A stretch of DNA of 64,000 bases from Hydractinia symbiolongicarpus (lineage: Eukaryota; Cnidaria; Hydrozoa; Anthoathecata; Hydractiniidae): the NCBI RefSeq assembly GCF_029227915.1, contig NC_079883.1, positions 12,214,001 to 12,278,000 of the forward strand. Reading direction: 5' to 3'. Below are positions 59,580 to 64,000 of the stretch, in pieces; position 1 is the stretch's first letter; each line of letters starts with the position of its first letter. A program made the position numbers and the translations under genes. The notes below the pieces were generated by a model. The model had not been told where the DNA came from, ran no database searches, and saw only the letters and a program-made list of their open reading frames with translations.

Positions 59580-60085
59580 TTTCATTTTCATTTGTTGCCT
59601 TTTCATTTCAATGGCGCTGTGATATATTTCTTGTTATAACAATTAAGGAACGTGGCGGTTGTTGAAAGTGTTTCCTATGACATTTTCCTACGACATTTTC
59701 AGGTGATAGTACGAGAAAAAAGAGCTTTCAAATGCATACAAACTCGATCTATTGCAGATCATCCAATAACCCTGACGGAATGGCAAATAAAATAAAATTC
59801 CGCCGCCTTCCGAGGACTTATATCGCAATCACGTTTCGTAACAGCCAAGCGAGGTTTTACCTTAGCGTTTAAGTCAGCACCGACATTTGGCCGCGCAACT
59901 ATTCTAAGCTCATTCATTTTGACTTAAGGAGGGGGCGAGCGCGGACGCAGGCCCCCACTACCAGAAATTGTACGGTCGAGTTACTGACGTTTGCAGTAAT
60001 CGCAGAGGTCAGTAACTCAAAGAAATTAAATAAAAAAATTTGATCACAACGTCAAAATAAATTGCACGTATTTGCCCCTACTAAT

Positions 60086-60204
60086 GTCTACGGCCATACC
60101 ACGATGAACACACCCGTTCTCGTCTGATCACGGAAGTTAAGCATCGTCGGGCCGGGATAGTACTTGGATGGGGGACTGCCTGGGAACTCCCGGTGTCGTA
60201 TGCT
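60086..60204 (+). rRNA. 5S rRNA gene, copy 97 (C92T, G116T; type E)
   Basis: Same gene as copy 86, including CGCAGTCAC in the spacer. Private TTTTGCTACG. Confidence 0.94.
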
Positions 60205-60710
60205 TTTCATTTTCATTTGTTGCCTTTTCATTTCAATGGCGCTGTGATATATTTCTTGTTATAACAATTAAGGAACGTGGCGGTTGTTGAAAGTGTTTCC
60301 TATGACATTTTGCTACGACATTTTCAGGTGATAGTACGAGAAAAAAGAGCTTTCAAATGCATACAAACTCGATCTATTGCCGATCATCCAATAACCCTGA
60401 CGGAATGGCAAATAAAATAAAATTCCGCCGCCTTCCGAGGACTTATATCGCAGTCACGTTTCGTAACAGCCAAGCGAGGTTTTACCTTAGCGTTTAAGTC
60501 ACCACCGACATTTGGCCGCGCAACTATTCTAAGCTCATTCATTTTGACTTAAGGAGGGGGCGAGCGCGGACGCAGGCCCCCACTACCAGAAATTGTACGG
60601 TCGAGTTACTGACGTTTGCAGTACTCGCAGAGGTCAGTAACTCAAAGAAATTAAATAAAAAAATTTGATCACAACGTCAAAATAAATTGCACGTATTTGC
60701 CCCTACTAAT

Positions 60711-60829
60711 GTATACGGCCATACCACGATGAACACACCCGTTCTCGTCTGATCACGGAAGTTAAGCATCGTCGGACCGGGATAGTACTTGGATGGGGGA
60801 CCGCCTGGGAACTCCCGGTGTCGTAGGCT
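60711..60829 (+). rRNA. 5S rRNA gene, copy 98 (C3A, G66A; type F)
   Basis: Same gene and spacer markers as copy 87. Confidence 0.94.
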
Positions 60830-61335
60830 TTTCATTTTCATTTGTTGCCTTTTCATTTCAATGGCGCTGTGATATATTTCTTGTCATAACAATTAAGGAA
60901 CGTGGCGGTTGTTGAAAGTGTTTCCTATGACATTTTCCTACGACATTTTCAGGTGATAGTACGAGAAAAAAGAGCTTTCAAATGCATACAAACTCGATCT
61001 ATTGCCGATCATCCAATAACCCTGACGGAATGGCAAATAAAATAAAATTCCGCCGCCTTCCGAGGACTTATATCGCAATCACGTTTCGTAACAGCCAAGC
61101 GAGGTCTTACCTTAGCGTTTAAGTCACCACCGACATTTGGCCGTGCAACTATTCTAAGCTCATTCATTTTGACTTAAGGAGGGGGCGAGCGCGGACGCAG
61201 GCCCCCACTACCAGAAATTGTACGGTCGAGTTACTGACGTTTGCAGTAATCGCAGAGGTCAGTAACTCAAAGAAATTAAATAAAAAAATTTGATCACAAC
61301 GTCAAAATAAATTGCACGTATTTGCCCCTACTAAT

Positions 61336-61454
61336 GTCTACGGCCATACCACGATGAACACACCCGTTCTCGTCTGATCACGGAAGTTAAGCATCGTCGG
61401 GCCGGGATAGTACTTGGATGGGGGACCGCCTGGGAACTCCCGGTGTCGTAGGCT
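61336..61454 (+). rRNA. 5S rRNA gene, copy 99 (majority sequence; type G)
   Basis: Gene body is the majority sequence. Private AAGCCCATTC in the spacer. Confidence 0.97.
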
Positions 61455-61961
61455 TTTCATTTTCATTTGTTGCCTTTTCATTTCAATGGCGCTGTGATAT
61501 ATTTCTTGTTATAACAATTAAGGAACGTGGCGGTTGTTGAAAGTGTTTCCTATGACATTTTCCTACGACATTTTCAGGTGATAGTACGAGAAAAAAGAGC
61601 TTTCAAATGCATACAAACTCGATCTATTGCCGATCATCCAATAACCCTGACGGAATGGCAAATAAAATAAAATTCCGCCGCCTTCCGAGGACTTATATCG
61701 CAATCACGTTTCGTAACAGCCAAGCGAGGTTTTACCTTAGCGTTTAAGTCACCACCGACATTTGGCCGCGCAACTATTCTAAGCCCATTCATTTTGACTT
61801 AAGGAGGGGGCGAGCGCGGACGCAGGCCCCCACTACCAGAAATTGTACGGTCGAGTTACTGACGTTTGCAGTAATCGCAGAGGTCAGTAACTCAAAGAAA
61901 TTAAATAAAAAAAATTTGATCACAACGTCAAAATAAATTGCACGTATTTGCCCCTACTAAT

Positions 61962-62080
61962 GTCTACGGCCATACCACGATGAACACACCCGTTCTCGTC
62001 TGATCACGGAAGTTAAGCATCGTCGGACCGGGAGAGTACTTGGATGGGGGACCGCCTGGGAACTCCCGGTGTCGTAGGCT
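61962..62080 (+). rRNA. 5S rRNA gene, copy 100 (G66A, T73G; type A)
   Basis: Type A gene with the extra upstream A and TTGTCATAAC. Confidence 0.95.
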
Positions 62081-62586
62081 TTTCATTTTCATTTGTTGCC
62101 TTTTCATTTCAATGGCGCTGTGATATATTTCTTGTCATAACAATTAAGGAACGTGGCGGTTGTTGAAAGTGTTTCCTATGACATTTTCCTACGACATTTT
62201 CAGGTGATAGTACGAGAAAAAAGAGCTTTCAAATGCATACAAACTCGATCTATTGCCGATCATCCAATAACCCTGACGGAATGGCAAATAAAATAAAATT
62301 CCGCCGCCTTCCGAGGACTTATATCGCAATCACGTTTCGTAACAGCCAAGCGAGGTTTTACCTTAGCGTTTAAGTCACCACCGACATTTGGCCGCGCAAC
62401 TATTCTAAGCTCATTCATTTTGACTTAAGGAGGGGGCGAGCGCGGACGCAGGCCCCCACTACCAGAAATTGTATGGTCGAGTTACTGACGTTTGCAGTAA
62501 TCGCAGAGGTCAGTAACTCAAAGAAATTAAATAAAAAAATTTGATCACAACGTCAAAATAAATTGCACGTATTTGCCCCTTTTAAT

Positions 62587-62705
62587 GTCTACGGCCATAC
62601 CACGATGAACACACCCGTTCTCGTCTGATCACGGAAGTTAAGCATCGTCGGGCCGGGATAGTACTTGGATGGGGGACCGCCTGGGAACTCCCGGTGTCGT
62701 AGGCT
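62587..62705 (+). rRNA. 5S rRNA gene, copy 101 (majority sequence; type B')
   Basis: Gene body is the majority sequence, without the C10A of copy 90. The CCTTTTAATG flank and B spacer markers are present. Confidence 0.97.
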
Positions 62706-63211
62706 TTTCATTTTCATTTGTTGCCTTTTCATTTCAATGGCGCTGTGATATATTTCTTGTCATAACAATTAAGGAACGTGGCGGTTGTTGAAAGTGTTTT
62801 CTATGACATTTTCCTACGACATTTTCAGGTGATAGTACAAGAAAAAAGAGCTTTCAAATGCATACAAACTCGATCTATTGCCGATCATCCAATAACCCTG
62901 ACGGAATGGCAAATAAAATAAAATTCCGCCGCCTTCCGAGGACTTATATCGCAATCACGTTTCGTAACAGCCAAGCGAGGTTTTACCTTAGCGTTTAAGT
63001 CACCACCGACATTTGGCCGCGCAACTATTCTAAGCTCATTCATTTTGACTTAAGGAGGGGGCGAGCGCGGACGCAGGCCCCCACTACCAGAAATTGTACG
63101 GTCGAGTTACTGACGTTTGCAGTAATCGCAGAGGTCAGTAACTCAAAGAAATTAAATAAAAAAATTTGATCACAACGTCAAAATAAATTGCACGTATTTG
63201 CCCCTACTAAT

Positions 63212-63330
63212 GTCTACGGCCATACCACGATGAACACACCCGTTCTCGTTTGATTACGGAAGTTAAGCATCGTCGGGCCGGGATAGTACTTGGATGGGGA
63301 ACCGCCTGGGAACTCCCGGTGTCGCAGGCT
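63212..63330 (+). rRNA. 5S rRNA gene, copy 102 (C39T, C44T, G89A, T114C; type C)
   Basis: Fourth type C gene. Private TTAAGAAACG downstream. Confidence 0.94.
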
Positions 63331-63836
63331 TTTCATTTTCATTTGTTGCCTTTTCATTTCAATGGCGCTGTGATATATTTCTTGTTATAACAATTAAGAA
63401 ACGTGGCGGTTGTTGAAAGTGTTTCCTATGACATTTTCCTACGACATTTTCAGGTGATAGTACGAGAAAAAAGAGCTTTCAAATGCATACAAACTCGATC
63501 TATTGCCGATCATCCAATAACCTTGACGGAATGGCAAATAAAATAAATTTCCGCCGCCTTCCGAGGACTTATATCGCAATCACGTTTCGTAACAGCCAAG
63601 CGAGGTTTTACCTTAGCGTTTAAGTCACCACCGACATTTGGCCGCGCAACTATTCTAAGCTCATTCATTTTGACTTAAGGAGGGGGCGAGCGCGGACGCA
63701 GGCCCCCACTACCAGAAATTGTACGGTCGAGTTACTGACGTTTGCAGTAATCGCAGAGGTCAGTAACTCAAAGAAATTAAATAAAAAAATTTGATCACAA
63801 CGTCAAAATAAATTGCACGTATTTGCCCCTACTAAT

Positions 63837-63955
63837 GTCTACGGCCATACCACGATGAACACACCCGTTCTCGTCTGATCACGGAAGTTAAGCATCGTCG
63901 GGCCGGGATAGTACTTGGATGGGGGACCGCCTGGGAACTCCCGGTGTCGTAGGCT
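63837..63955 (+). rRNA. 5S rRNA gene, copy 103 (majority sequence)
   Basis: Gene body is the majority sequence. It lacks the type A extra base, so the higher-order module does not restart here. Its spacer is cut off 45 bp after the gene by the window end. Confidence 0.97.
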
Positions 63956-64000
63956 TTTCATTTTCATTTGTTGCCTTTTCATTTCAATGGCGCTGTGATA

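Larger units (their letters stand above)
56802..63678 (+). repeat. Higher-order repeat module 2: A B B C D E F G A B' C
   Basis: Eleven units (copies 92-102) in the same order as module 1 with one extra B. The two B units share G48A, which module 1 lacks, so B was duplicated after the modules separated. Private changes in module 2 include GTCAGCACC (D), TTTTGCTACG (E), AAGCCCATTC (G) and TTAAGAAACG (last C). Confidence 0.92.
1..64000 (+). repeat. 5S rDNA tandem array, 103 units
   Basis: The window is filled by a 625 bp unit repeated head to tail without inversion or interruption. Each unit starts at the GGAGGGGG motif that follows GACTTAA, holds a 5S gene 158 bp further on, and ends in about 350 bp of downstream spacer. 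Units differ from each other by only a few bases. The array runs off both ends, so its true size is unknown. The last unit (from 63679) is cut at base 64000. Confidence 0.98.

Noticed and set aside
1-64000. 5S-derived SINE (SINE3-like) or satellite DNA
   Set aside because: The gene is full length, with intact fold, promoter and terminator in each unit, and the spacer is kept with it. There is no poly-A tail or target-site duplication.
1-64000. CRISPR array or other regular prokaryotic repeat system
   Set aside because: The repeat is the entire 625 bp unit with no unique spacers.

Overview
The whole 64 kb window is one uninterrupted head-to-tail array of 5S ribosomal RNA genes, all on the + strand. 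I count 103 gene copies, each about 119 nt, at a very regular period of 625 bp (a few units are 555, 620, 623, 624, 626 or 627 bp). Each unit is one 5S gene plus a spacer of about 506 bp. I recognised no protein-coding gene, tRNA, snRNA, spliced-leader gene, transposon or CRISPR array. The short ORFs in the window are by-products of spacer or antisense-5S sequence.

The organism is a eukaryote, almost certainly an animal. The gene has the eukaryotic 5S fold and internal control region, a TATA-like A/T block about 30 bp upstream and a T4 run at the 3' end. The GTTCTCGTC loop and the GGGGGACCGC segment resemble arthropod 5S rRNAs as I remember them. The species cannot be named from this window.

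Numbering used below: base 1 is the first G of GTCTAC and base 118 is the C of GTAGGC. Substitutions are relative to the majority sequence. Inferred pairings are: helix I 1-9 with 110-118; helix II 16-21 with 57-62; helix III 29-32 with 45-48; helix IV around 81-86 with 91-95; helix V 67-71 with 104-108. By manual reading, 33 of the 103 copies match the majority sequence exactly. Most others differ at one or two bases, and three have internal or terminal indels (copies 29, 58, 60).

Layout. Copies 1-12 (1-7498) are the most mixed, with hints of a two-unit alternation. Copies 13-27 (7499-16805) are very uniform, apart from a unit with a 70 bp spacer deletion (copy 19) and a dimer duplication (copies 24-27). 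Copies 28-47 hold a P/Q/R/S higher-order repeat (20557-27431). Copies 48-81 show small local dimer and trimer duplications and the two copies most likely to be dead (58, 60). Copies 82-102 (50550-63678) form a higher-order repeat of seven unit types: A B C D E F G A B' C, followed by A B B C D E F G A B' C. Each type carries its own linked variants.

Together the genes would supply 5S rRNA, made by RNA polymerase III, to the large ribosomal subunit. The pattern of shared variants shows that the array evolves by duplicating blocks of 1 to 10 units and by exchange between neighbours. The most notable non-genic feature is an 11-bp-stem hairpin about 70-110 bp upstream of nearly every gene.
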